Shown here: positions 47,243 to 59,210 of the stretch, in pieces
Position numbering within the stretch: the first letter of the stretch is position 1
How the letters are laid out: each line of letters starts with the position of its first letter
Assembly: GCA_023525975.1 (NCBI GenBank)
Contig: CM042034.1
Span: 22,921,501-22,985,500 of the forward strand
DNA from: Smallanthus sonchifolius
Lineage: Eukaryota; Streptophyta; Magnoliopsida; Asterales; Asteraceae
DNA: 64,000 bases
Reading direction: 5' to 3'
Program-made: the position numbers and the translations under genes
The notes under the pieces: model-generated
Database searches by the model: none
Seen by the model: only the letters and a program-made list of their open reading frames with translations
What the model was told of the DNA's origin: nothing

Positions 47243-47985
47243 TAAATACCAACAAACAATTTGTTATTACGTTCATCATGTTGTTAACATTCAAATTATG
47301 TTTTAACATTTTAGTTGGTATAATTGTTCAGTATAGATGTATTGGATTATATATTATTAACGATTTACTAATAAACCTATCCATTACCATCATTATAAAG
47401 TGTGCATTTTGCGATTTTACCGAGCATCATTATTATAGAATATAATAATAAGTTCATCAGTTTATACAAAAAATTGACAAAAGTATAATAATATGTTGGT
47501 GGAGTTATCTTGTTTAATATAATATTACAACAGTCAATGTAAATGACTTGTTTTGTTCAATATTAATAACATCGAATTTTTTTTATTGATGTTCTTCGTA
47601 ATAACAACAAAAACACACGTATTTTAAGATAAAATTTTAAATCTAGAATCATTTTTTTATCGAAACTTAAAAAAAATGAATCAAATGTGAATCAGTGTTA
47701 GAGTTTTGAGTGAAAATAAGTTTTTTCATTAAGTTACAAAAAAGACTTTTTGTCAACTTTGAACAAAAACTAAATATATGTAACTAATGTTAATATTCTT
47801 ATTTTTTCATGGGTTTGTGTTCTCTTACGTGAACTTTCGCTAGGAAACAAACTGCATCCAAAACAGAGCTAAGATGAATGAGATATCGATACTCAAAGTT
47901 GGGTACTTAGAGCTATGAAAATTCAGCTTTTCTTGAGTAGAAAAGTGAAAAAACTTGTCCTACATAGGTGAGATGATAAACCTTT
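47243..47985. other. Gene-free region, copy A of the segmental duplication
   Basis: About 47495-47640 matches 51155-51300 (AGTTATCTTGTTTAATATAATATTACAA and following). No gene is recognised. Confidence 0.4.
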
Positions 47986-48600
47986 AAGTGGGTTATAAGG
48001 TGGAACACTCCTTCAAGATTGTTACCTTATAAGGAATGACACTCACTAGGAACCAGAAGGGTGCACAACACCCAACGCGCCACGCCCGGGCACGAGATGA
48101 GTCGCGAGCTATCAATCTCTGGTGTTGTTGTGTCTTATTAGCAGGAGCATTCAGAGACAAAGTGATGTGGCCTACAACATTTGTAGCACCTATAGCCTTT
48201 CCTGTCAATTGATATCATTTTTCTATCCATGGGTCTTTTACAACTATAGTCTTTTTATGCTTTGGATTAGAAGACTATACAGTTGGAACATGAGTTTCAT
48301 TCAAGATTGGATTCCATAACTCAATATCATAGATGTTGAGAAAGTGCATGATCCTTTTTTTCACATTGAGAATAAAATATGAACCAATCTAGGTAGCTTG
48401 TTGGTAGATTCATTATCAAAGCTCTCCATCTTTGATAAAACTTTCAGAATTGTTTGTAAACACTCTAATAATAGGATCAAAAGTATAAAGAGCAGATTTT
48501 GAACCAAGGAACAATAGATTTTGTTGCTAGATCTGTGGAAAAACCACTGCCGTTCCCCTTGACGAGAGGCCTGAGAGACCATGCCGCAAGACTGCTGTTG
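47986..48600 (-). pseudogene. Retrotransposon gag remnant with zinc knuckle
   Basis: On the - strand, 48200-48140 encodes GYRCYKCCRPHHFVSECSC, a CCHC zinc knuckle (C-x2-C-x4-H-x4-C) of the type found near the end of copia gag proteins, followed at once by two stops. The upstream sequence (to about 48600) has gag-like composition but several stops and shifts. No pol domain follows. Confidence 0.4.
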
Positions 48601-49369
48601 CGAATCGCCGTAGGGTTTTCTCTTCTTGACTCATTATCAGCCCACTTAACCCATCAATAGGATCACCCTTTAGTAGGATCTCTTTATTGGTCGGAATGTC
48701 TTACTTAGTAGGATCACCCTCAAGCCCGGAAGGGGCCGTATTGGGCGGGATTTTTCCTTGGATGCTCTCCAACTCTGACGTCAAGTGGGCACGGTTAAGA
48801 CAACATATTGGCCGGAGTTGGACGAGTCTCTCCCATGTGACGGGGGTGTGACGTCACAACATTCAATATTCGCCGTTCAAAAAAAAATGTAAGTTTTGTA
48901 TTATTAGTCCTTTATGTTATTCCCAACACAGTAACTGTGACATCAATCATAGGTACATGAATTTTAGTAGCACCAACAGTGTCATTAGGAGCAACAAATG
49001 GGTCACTTGTGTCTCTTGTATGACAGGTCTTTCAAAGTTAAAGTTTTAGGGATACGTAGTAAAAGATTTGAGAAGAAAGAAAATCAAGATAACATTTAGA
49101 ATTTGGTTCGATTATTTATTAATCAGTAAATTTAGAATATGAAGTTATTAAAATTTTAATTTTTATTTATGTTTCGTAACATTTATTACTTTTTGTTTAT
49201 ATAAAGATGAGAAGATCCGCTTGCCCTGAAATGACCGGGACAAGTTAGTTTTAAAAATCTTATGCATCAAATGTAAAACTTTGTGAATTAGAATTAGTTA
49301 GCCCTAGTCTTTTATGTGGTTATAATAATCAGAATTTTATATTAGAATTCCTATATATATATATATATA
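48601..49369. other. Gene-free region; possible retroposed fragment
   Basis: 48715-48890 is more GC-rich (GCCCGGAAGGGGCCGTATTG) and ends TTCGCCGTTCAAAAAAAAA, which could be the A tail of a SINE or other retroposed copy. No flanking direct repeat is recognised. Confidence 0.3.
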
Positions 49370-51340
49370 TTTTTTTTGTTAAAAACATGAACATTTTTTA
49401 TTTATTCGATTAATATTTTTGTTTGGTTTAAGTTTCACCGAGTCAAGATTGAGTTGGTTAAAGAAACATATCAATTATAAACTTGACCTTGTTAGAAGTT
49501 AGAACAATTCATAGTCAAGGAGGGTAATAAGACACTACAAATCCTCTTAAAAAGCAAAATACTTATTCTATCATTACGTCATTTTATTCTCTTAAATAAG
49601 AGGCTTTATATTTTAAAAACTTTTTCATCGGATTATTTTCAATATGATAGGTTGTTTGTTAACAATGTTATATATATATAAGAAGTCAAATAAAAACTTT
49701 TTACGCCATAATACTTTTATAGTTATTGTAAAGATGCGTCGTATTCATAATGAATACAAGTAAATATATAGTGTATTTATCAGTGAATCTAAACAAACAT
49801 CAATTAACATCTTAATAGAAATTATATGGTATTACAACAGTGAATCTGAATCGAAAGATTCAACATTTACTTGCAAGGGTTTTCTAAATGCTTTAGCCGG
49901 GTATTCACAAAAGGTATTGCAGGCCAAATTTGATTCTTAACTTGGTTTTCTCGCTGGTTCTTTGATGAGATCATTTTGAAAACGGTCTATGTTTTTTCCT
50001 TGTTTTGATCTGTAAAAATACTACACACATGTGTTATTTTATGTATTTTCATGTAATAGAAAGATTCAACATTTACTTGCAAATCATAGTGAAGTTCTTG
50101 AACTCACAAGCTCATCTTGAACTCGAGTAGTGTGGCTAGCAACTATCAAAGGTTGTAATCTCTAAATATGTTATCTTGTTTTCGGTTTCTTAAGTTCTTG
50201 CAAATGTGTAATTGGTGTGAGGTTTTAAAAGTGTTTAAAATTGTTGTATCTTTATTGTTTATGTTGTCAAAAGAATTTTAGAACCCGTATACAAATCCTA
50301 ACAAATAACAAGTATATTGTTGGTCAGGTTTTTACTTTCATATTTAAACATTTATTGATATAATTGCTTGGTGGTAACCCTAATCGATTATATGTTATTA
50401 GCAACGTTGCTAATCGTCTAGTACACGTACAACAACACACACGACAATCCCTAAGAAAAGGGGAAATGTCACTTGGTCATCATCATTCTGTGGCCATGAC
50501 ATGCATAGTTTCTAAGACTCTATGTGGAGTATCATTTCATATATTTGGTTATACATACCAAAGGGCACTAGGTCTAGCGACACGAAGTTGTGTATGAAAT
50601 GTGTCTATTCCCAAGTGGTAGAGAATTCAAGTTCCTTTGTGGATAAAAATGTATAAATTTATAAGGAGGAATAGAGGGTGTGTGAGTGTCAGTAAAAAAA
50701 GATATACACAAGAGAAGTTATGAAAACATTTTCTACTCTTTCCATACACTAGAACATGCATCTCACATAGATATAGAGCATCATCAATGCAAAGAGGTCC
50801 AAAAACCTCTACATTAACTTTGCCTATAAAACTATCTCACTGACCGCTAAAGACTTATTCCCTCTGTACAAATCTCTCATTTTCTCTCTCTACTTCTCTC
50901 ACAAATTTGTTGTCCTCCCATTTGTAAAAGTTCGTGGGCATGGACCTCGCCCAATCTCTCTTCTCACCACGTATGTTACGATGTGTCATCTCTTTTCTTC
51001 TTCCTCGATGTTCTATCTAAGCATCCGCCATAGTTCGGATCTTCGTTGCTGACTAGATAGATGATCATAATAAAGATTTTCTCTTGATCATTCAAGAAGT
51101 GTTCTTTATAGTTGTTGAAGTTGGAAAGGTATTTACACATGAATTTAACAAAAGTAAAATAATATGTTTGTGAAGTTATCTTGTTTGATATAATATTATA
51201 ATGGTCAATGCAAATGACTTGTTCAATATTATTAACATCATCTAATTTATAGATGATTGTGTATAACAATTTAACAACAAAAATACATACACATAACACG
51301 CAATTAAGATAAGACTTCAAACCCAAAGTCATAATATGTC
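49370..51340. repeat. Copy B of an old segmental duplication
   Basis: Blocks 49370-49600, 49618-49680, 50220-50300 and 51155-51340 are collinear with 44157-44400, 46480-46540, 46750-46820 and 47495-47640. Copy A has been stretched by a Helitron-like element, the minisatellite element and a Tourist-like MITE. Copy B has no recognisable gene; the 77-codon frame at 50364-50597 shows no family signature. Confidence 0.6.
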
Positions 51341-51433
51341 ACAACTTCAAAAAATAATCAAACTATTATTTCATCAAATAAACGTCGTCATTTAACACTA
51401 AAGGAAACACAATTTGTTACATAAAATATTAAA

Positions 51434-51798
51434 GAGTAAAGTATCATTTTTGTCTATGTGGTTTGACAATTTTAATCAGTGTCATCTAATAAAAAATTTT
51501 AACTTTTTCGTCTCTGACTTTTTATAATCTAATCATTTTCATCCACCTAACTAACTCCGTATACATTTTAACGTTAAATTATAAGCAATTTGGTCTTTTC
51601 AATTGTCTTATACTCTCTATGGCATTCAAAAATGATTTTTTAAAAGATCAAATTACTCATAATTTAATGTTAAAATGTAGACGGAGTTAGTCATGTTAAA
51701 AATGATGAAAAGTGAGGAACGAAAATGGTAAAAATAAAATTTAAAATTAAAGTGACTAAAATGACCAAACCAGATAGATGAAAATGACAATTTACTCG
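51434..51798. mobile_element. MITE of the GAGTAAA family
   Basis: 365 bp, GAGTAAAGTATC...GACAATTTACTC, with long inverted repeats (TATGTGGTTTGACAATTTTA on the left, the inverse of TAAAATGACCAAACCAGATAG on the right). Flanks AATATTAAA and GATATTAAA match in 8 of 9 bases. Confidence 0.75.
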
Positions 51799-52061
51799 AT
51801 ATTAAAATTATGACTACAAATATGCACAGATTTAATCTAAAAAAATGAAAAATTATATTTAAAATTTTACAAAACTTCTAAATTAATTAATATTCACGCA
51901 ATTAAAAATTGATACACGCGGGGATCGCAAGGTCAGCTTTGTTATCTCCGGCCAGAAATCTAAACTCATCTGTGGGCCCAGCAATGCCGACGGAATCCAA
52001 ATCCACACGCTTCAGTCGTCACCAATAACCACCATGACGTCACAAACCGTCAAACAAGCTT

Positions 52062-53213
52062 CTAAACCGGCGGTTCGTCACTTTTCGGCCCAATGTTATT
52101 GAGAGGAATCTTATCTGACGTCGACGCGCCACCGTCAGCCGGCACCGCCTTTTGCGACCGTACGGAGAACGCTCGCGACAACAACGACGGCGCCTTTGAG
52201 AAAACCGACCGGTCAGACGGTAAACTCCCGTTCCGCCGGTAAAATCTCCCCTTGCTACTCCCTTCTCCGGTTCTATACCCCTTCCTGGCACTCCCTTCTC
52301 CGGCCATCCGTACCGTACTTCCACACCGGTTCAGTAAAGCATTACTTATCACCTGCTTCCTCACCTCCTCCGGCAACCGTAACGTAAACCGCTCCGTATC
52401 CTCCCCATTTTGCACCAGCGAATGTCCGGTGGAGTGCGACCGGAACTTCTCAAACAAAACCGATCCACGAACCGATTTCGACCGCGGCGGTTTAGCGCTT
52501 TTAACACGGTTGAGAACCGGAGCCGTGTCGACGACGTCGTTTCCCAACTGAATCGACACGTCAGTATTTGTATTGATATTTCCTTCCTCCAACGACGTCG
52601 TTTCGTTAATATTAATATTACTATTATTATTATTAATTCTGATATCCATCTCGCTAGCTATCTTCCTCTCCTCACCAGGTTTCGGAACGAGATCGGACCT
52701 GCAAACAGGGCACGTCACGTGACTCTCAAGCCAGGCGTCAATACACTCAGCATGAAACACGTGATCACATTTGGGGATTAATCTTATCGTTTCTTCATCT
52801 TCGAATTCGTTGAGACAAACGGCGCATTCCAGAGCTCCTTTTCCGATCTTCAATCCTTTCACGGTGGAGTACGCGAACGTCGGGAATGTTTCGAGCACTT
52901 CAGCGTCGATGCCGCGGGAAGCCGCGGCTAACCTTCCGGCTCGGCGCATTGAGAGGCCTCCACGGCGGCTAGATCCATCGTCGGAACACCTACGGATGTA
53001 GATCGAGAAAAATCCCATGCAGAACAGAGCAGCTACGAGAACGATGATTATTATCGCCATTGAAGGACTGAATCTGGCGTACTGGTAGTCATCCGGTGGT
53101 GGTGAGGGTTGAGCTTCTGCAGAGTAGATTGACGATAATAGTGAAATCAGTAACAGGAAATGAGTAATTGATGGTTCTGACAACCGGGTGTGGTTGTTTG
53201 TGATGGAACTCAT
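52062..53213 (-). CDS. ATL-family RING-H2 ubiquitin ligase (ATL6/ATL31 type)
   Basis: Membrane-anchored E3 ubiquitin ligase; Arabidopsis ATL6 and ATL31 act in carbon/nitrogen balance and defence by targeting 14-3-3 proteins. This intronless gene codes 383 aa. Order: signal peptide (about 14-34), short Pro-rich loop, membrane helix (about 52-73, MAIIIIVLVAALFCMGFFSIYI), the GLD-box position read here as GIDAEVLETFPTF (101-113), then a RING-H2 finger with ligands C130, C133, C149, H151, H154, C157, C168 and C171, including the conserved Pro before the seventh ligand. The tail is Ser/Arg-rich with FTLRLPEEVRKQ and an RSKSVRGS stretch that could bind 14-3-3. ATG 53213 is chosen because it opens the signal peptide; the in-frame upstream extension to 53372 overlaps a TATA box. 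No defect seen. Confidence 0.95.
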   Translation of the reverse strand: MSSITNNHTRLSEPSITHFLLLISLLSSIYSAEAQPSPPPDDYQYARFSPSMAIIIIVLVAALFCMGFFSIYIRRCSDDGSSRRGGLSMRRAGRLAAASRGIDAEVLETFPTFAYSTVKGLKIGKGALECAVCLNEFEDEETIRLIPKCDHVFHAECIDAWLESHVTCPVCRSDLVPKPGEERKIASEMDIRINNNNSNININETTSLEEGNINTNTDVSIQLGNDVVDTAPVLNRVKSAKPPRSKSVRGSVLFEKFRSHSTGHSLVQNGEDTERFTLRLPEEVRKQVISNALLNRCGSTVRMAGEGSARKGYRTGEGSSKGRFYRRNGSLPSDRSVFSKAPSLLSRAFSVRSQKAVPADGGASTSDKIPLNNIGPKSDEPPV

Positions 53214-53360
53214 GGTTGCCGGAGATGGTAAGGGAGGTCGCCGGAGATTGTAGGGGGGTAGCGTGAAAGATGGAGAAAAGTGTGAGGGTTTATAGGTAGG
53301 AGAAAATGACTGGACCTTACTCCTTAGACTTTTGCTACAAGCTTTGGTACCTTCTTTTGA

Positions 53361-53369
53361 TTTTATATA
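53361..53369 (-). promoter_or_regulatory. TATA box of the ATL gene
   Basis: TATATAAAA on the - strand, about 150 bp before the ATG at 53213, leaving a leader of roughly 115-125 nt rich in CT. Confidence 0.6.
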
Positions 53370-53372
53370 CAT

Positions 53373-55800
53373 TACGAGATAAGATATATATCTATTTATT
53401 TTATTTAATTTAAATATGGGAACTAAAATAATATAATGTGGATTAAATTAATTAAAACTATTTGGCAGATTATTCAAATACTAATCTAGGTTTATCTGTA
53501 TAGAAATTAATGAAAACATTTTGACTGTAGAAAACTTCAACTTTATACTTTTAACTATTTAAGTTTTTTTAATGGATAGAGAAAATAACTAATGGTATTT
53601 TTTTAGCTTATGTTATAAGGTTGTATTTGTTATCCAATCATTTTTCTAATCGAACTATATGTAAACAAACTAGGTTAGAAACATATGTGTTAAATAGGGT
53701 TGGATTAATTAAACAGTTATTAATAAATAAAAAAATAGTTAAGAAAAAAAATATTAAATAAATGAAATATTCATAAAGTATGCATTCAGAACAAAGATAA
53801 TAAATAATTGAAAAACAATAAGTGGAAAAAAAAACAATCAATACAGAAAAATAAGCGAGAAAATTTTCAAACATTTACAAGAATCTTGGACTAACAGAAT
53901 TGTAACACGTGACGCGACAAATTACTTATTTATTAGGTATGACTTACTGTCAAATATAACTAAAAATTACATTATTCTGTCTATAATATAACAATCTAAA
54001 TATACTTATTTGCATTAACTTTAAACTTAAGGCGACTTTCAACCGATATGGCTTCTCAATTTATACTTTTGTTTGATTTTTAACCGTTATACTCGCTAGA
54101 GATAAAACATAGCCCTAATCGACCTATTCATAAGAAAATGGGTCGAAGTTGTCACATCTACAAAACATATATAAACATATAAAAAGAGCTAAAATCAGTC
54201 ATGATATAAATCGAAATATGAATAAAAGAAAATAATTACTTAAATACTTTAGGCTATAGTGATATGACAAAAAATACAGTGAGATTTAACAAATCATTTT
54301 TCAAGTCGAACTATATATAAACAAATTTAGTTATCATATAAAGTTATATAAATAGTTGAATAAAGTTAACTTAAAAAATAGTTCGGTTCTTTGAGTACCA
54401 CGGGTACACCGCCGCAAGCCATGCGTGGGGGGGGGGGGTACCGGTGACGGGTAGCATTCTCGGGTATATGTACCCATGTGGTTGTGTATTGGGCTATTGT
54501 GTGGAGTATATGTTGAAGCTGTTGGGTTGGTTTAGGGTATTAGGGTTGTGCTCCACCTCTTTAGGTACTTTATATTGGATTTGAGTAAAAATGAATTGAC
54601 ACTCGCTAATTAGACAGATTCATTAGGATACTTGGAGTATTAGGGTTGTGCCCCTTCTTCCCTTATATGTAGAAAATAATAAAAGTAGCCATTTTTTTAT
54701 TTTTAATTTCTTTGTAGTCCCGTGAAAAATTAATTACGACTATAGACAAGTGGCATGCGACTAAGAGGCCCGTCTATCTACTTTCTCTCATGTAGGAGGT
54801 TGTATCGTATCAGTTAAGACTTACGTGAAGCACCATTCACCTATGCACTTTTAACTCACGTATTATTAGCGAACTATGAGTAATTCATAACCTGTTGTAT
54901 ATACATAAAAAGAGAAACCGTTTAATTAATAACTAATACATATATAAGTTTAACTCGTGTATGTCTCTTTTTCTACGATTAGTTTGGGTTTAATATGTAA
55001 GGTATTGTGTGTTAACAACTATAACTAATTCATAACCCATTTTAATTACATACAAAGAGAAACCGCTAAGTATGTGCCGTTTTTTATGATATTCGGAATA
55101 ATACCAACTTTATGCTCGAACTAAGGAGGTTTGAATTTGACCAACCCTCTATAATGATCAATGGTCTAACCAAGTCCTCGTGTTACGCTTCGTCATCATG
55201 AAAATAACACACTAATTAGAGATTATCAAACTTATTAAAAGACGAGAGCATACTAGAGTCATAGTTATAGGTCTTTATGACACATGGCCATGGTTTTGAA
55301 ATCAGGATCAGTTAAACCAAGAATCTGCCTCTTCACCGGTTTAATTTCGATTTGTATAGGTTAGACCACTTAAGGTTGAACCAGCTAGTTATGGTTGAAC
55401 CGAATTTAACCGACGAAGGGGAACGGTGAATAAGATTTGTCAAGGAAACAAAATGGGTGGAGGAGAAAGGTATCTAATCATCAAGCAGAATGCGTAGGAG
55501 CTAGGCGTAGAAGTATGTGTCTAACAAGTGAAAAGAAGAAAAATGAAACCTAAAAAGTTTTTATAGAAAACAATACTTGTGAGGAGATTTAACTATCGAT
55601 TTGTTGAATCTTATCTCTACAAAATTTCACTTTCTAATTGAAAAGAAATAAAGAGATATTTACAATTACAAATCCTAATAATTTTAGTAAAAGATTAAAT
55701 AATACATGTATTACATTGAGTTAAATAAATTAAACTTGTTGTACCCAACCAACAGTTTCTATTAATATCTGTATGTTGGATATTACCGGTTATCGATTAA
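53373..55800. other. Gene-free AT-rich region
   Basis: No gene or complete mobile element is recognised. A run of twelve G lies at about 54427-54438 within a GGTACCGGTGACGGGT-rich patch (54380-54480). Open frames here are short and AT-driven. Confidence 0.4.
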
Positions 55801-55889
55801 ATAAAAAAATATTAAGGTAGTTTTTTGTATGCATGAATGGAATATGGAATGGAACTAGTCATTACGATGGAATGAAAAAAAACACGTTG

Positions 55890-56160
55890 AATATGATCCG
55901 ATCCATGGCTCGTCCCATGCTTTGTCTCATGACCCGACCCATGACCACACCCATGCTCGGGCCATGAACCGATCCATGACCCGACCCATGCCATGACCCA
56001 TGATCCCTCCCATGCTCTGTTTCATGACCCGACTCATGCCTCGTCCCATGACACGACCCACGACCCGACATGACTCAACCCATGACACGTCCCATTCCCT
56101 GACCCATGACCCAAAGACCCATCACATGCCCTGGACCAATACCCGACTCATGACCTTATT
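55890..56160. repeat. CATGACCCGACC degenerate minisatellite
   Basis: About 260 bp of variants of CATGACCCGACC and CCATGCTC, period roughly 12-15 bp. The His/Gly/Ser-rich 60-70 codon frames on the - strand are products of this repeat, not genes. Confidence 0.75.
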
Positions 56161-56309
56161 ATTCTAGGGTATCTATTTATCTTTTCATGAATTGTATTAC
56201 ATTTCTTCGTGTTTTCATCCTAATAAACAACACTAAGTAATGATTCATATCATTACCATAGGGTAACCAAACATGACAATGAAATGGTAATGATCCATTC
56301 CTTTCCCCC

Positions 56310-56420
56310 GTCCATTCCATTCACTCGTCCATTCCATTCCCTCGTCCATTCCATTCCCTCGTCCATTTCATTCCCTCGTCCATTCCATTCCCTCGTCCAT
56401 TTCATTCACTCGTCCATTTC
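56310..56420. repeat. 17-bp CTCGTCCATTCCATTCC tandem repeat
   Basis: Six or so copies of a 17-bp unit with C/T variants, then TCATATCAAACAGACCCTG, which looks like the right end of a hAT-type MITE whose left end was not found. Confidence 0.7.
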
Positions 56421-56439
56421 ATTACTTCATATCAAACAG

Positions 56440-57848
56440 ACCCTGAATATTTAATAAATATAAATAACAAATAATTAAGATTTAATAATTATAAATAACA
56501 ATTAATAAAAATTTAAGAGTTATAAAATTATATTTTAAAATAAGTTATTATTGAAATTTGAAATATTCTTATGATTTAGTACACGCATTCTATGCTATTT
56601 AATAATAAAGAAAGTTATTCAATAGGAGAGGGAAACGAGAAATAAAAATGTACACTTACGAGAAGTCGACACGTGTCAAATAAATTATTTTTTTTATTAT
56701 AATAACTGGGTTAGAAACCTGGTGTATTACACGGGTTTAATAAATGCAATGTTATATATATTTATTAATAAAGATTTATATATTACATATTTATGACACA
56801 TTACATAGTTTTTTAATACAAATTATAGTAACGTTGTATAGTTATTTTCTAAAAATGTTTTACACAAAAAAATTAAAGAAATGTTCAATTTATAAAAATG
56901 TTTTATAAACAAACCTATTTTTTAAAAATAAAAAACGTTGTATAATTTTTTTTTTATAGAAATCATTATTAATTTATTATTTAATAGAGGAGAGAGGTGG
57001 GAAATAAAAAATTATAAAAACAGTTAAAGAAAATTTATGTAATTAATAGGAAAGAGAGACGAGAAAATTTTTTTGTTAAAGATGCATAAGAAAGTGATAA
57101 GTGTATCAAAAACCTTTATTAATTATAAAGTATAGGTATAGATTATTATTATAATAAAGATGTTTGTTCTAAGAAAAACTTATTTATCAGTGCTTTTAAG
57201 ATATAAACAATGTTGTTGTAAATTTAGATAGAACCAAATTGAAAAATGAAGACCGACTCAAACATTCCAACTTAAAATATCATTATTTTGTTATCTTATA
57301 ATTCGGATTTAGTCTTTCAATTATATATGGTTAAAAAGGGCATGAAGTTGCCATACAAATTTGTTTTAAACGTCACTTTCAAGTTTCAAAACATCCTAGA
57401 AGCTATCAAATGCACCTTATTGTTTCCTTTTTAATTTTTATATAAACAATAATTTTATTAAATAAATTTTAACATAGAATATTTATTTTAAATTCAAATG
57501 CACCATCACAATTATAATGTATTTATTTTTATCTAGATTTAAATAGAAACTTGATAGAATTACATGTATTCTTATATTTTCAATCCTAATTACATATGTG
57601 GTGAACGGTTCAAATTATAATCAACTTTTTATGTAATAACCGTGATAACCATTATCAAACAATCACATAACTTATAAATTATTTTTTCTTTTGTTAAAAA
57701 GGCATTTAAGTATCATGAACATACATGTGGAACATAAATACTGAAATGATTAGTCTTACATATACGTACCAAATAATGTTACATATGCGTGACACATAGT
57801 GTTTACGTATATGTAATACTAACAAAATGATAATTGTTACATATACGT
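56440..57848. other. Gene-free AT-rich region
   Basis: Very AT-rich with no recognisable gene. TTACATATACGT-type words at 57755-57850 resemble the palindromes in the MITE at 29.6 kb; the hAT-like element inserted in this sequence. Confidence 0.4.
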
Positions 57849-59210
57849 TAGGGCTGGCATAACATGTCAGACACGACACGATAAGACACGAAGACCTGTT
57901 GTGTTCAACACGAACACGACACGATAACTAATCGTGTCAATTTTTCCAAACACGATCACGACCTGTTTAGTGTTTAGAAACAGGTCACCTGTTAAGGGAC
58001 CTGTTTAGAAACAGGTCACCTGTTAAGGGACTTGTTTAGAAACCTGTCTAAAGAGAGAATAAATATATATGTAATAAAAGAAAAAAATGCCAAAACTTAA
58101 TAAAAAAATTAAAAAAATCCAATCATAATATCCATTAACATAATAAATACAAAACCTTTTTAAAACAAAACCCATAAAAGTGAAATTAATTAATGGAATC
58201 GACCTAAAATCTAGATGCAAATAGGATGTTAAGTGTTAACACGTCTGATGTGAATGTTTTGATATAGTAAAAATATAAGTAAATATATTTTTAGATTGAT
58301 TTAACAAAATCAGGTTTTAAATTTATAAATTAAAATGATAATTACGTTAACTTAAAACACACAAAATAGGTAAGTATACCTATCGCAGAGTAATATAGTT
58401 AGGTAAGAACCAAGTATTGAACCAATGGACACGGTCGAGTTCCAATACTCAACTTTTGTTATCGTTTAGCCGGATTAATTAGTGAGTGAGTTTTGTGTGC
58501 CTGTGAAGCAGAAAAGTAAATGACGATTAAGTAAATAACATAAAAGTAAAAAATGTGCGTGAAGTGTGTAGCAGAAATGTAACTAGCAGAAAAGTAAATA
58601 AAGCGAAAATGATCAGATTACGAAATGTATTGCTTCGGGATTCGAATCAGCTTGGTACGTGATAATGTTAAGTTAACTAATTCAGTGGTATGACTACTAC
58701 AAACTTGTGACCCGGGTCACCGCTAGAGCCTCGTCCTCACTACATTTGATTTGCAAATCATATTCTTTAAAAAGTGGTAGTGCCTCCCGTTAGGGATAAC
58801 ATTTACCCTCAACCCATCGAATGATCATCTCCGGGTTGGTTTAAGACATCGGACTCAAAATGCTTTATATTAAAGTTAAATAGGTGATTATATTTTGCTC
58901 ACCGGGAGGCGGTGTAACAATGGGACCAAGTATAAAGACGTACCATTCCCAACATGAGTTCACCAATTCTTGGTCGCATAATAATCTCGTATAAAGGCGT
59001 ACGATCTTAGAAGTATAGACCAAGCCTTAGCTTATCAATCTCTACTCGTATAAAGACGTACGAGTTTCAAAGGAAGTTTGATTAAAAAGGGTTTTACGAT
59101 CTTACTCTTTAAAATCAAGACACTCATAAATATAAAGACGGATTTAGACAATAATAAAAGCCCATCAAAAGATAGTTTTGAGAACGAATTAGTTAAAGAC
59201 ATAAACATAC

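Noticed and set aside
50364..50597. 77-codon frame as a gene
   Set aside because: No family similarity or start/stop context, and it lies in a duplicated non-coding region.
52252..52781. + strand frames of 99 and 123 codons
   Set aside because: They are antisense shadows of the ATL coding sequence, which is GC-rich and so lacks stops in other frames.
53214..53372. 53-residue N-terminal extension of the ATL protein
   Set aside because: It would begin within the TATA box region and lacks ATL features; the ATG at 53213 opens a signal peptide.
55812..56071. Gly/His/Ser-rich small proteins on the - strand
   Set aside because: Both frames are translations of a CATGACCCGACC minisatellite.
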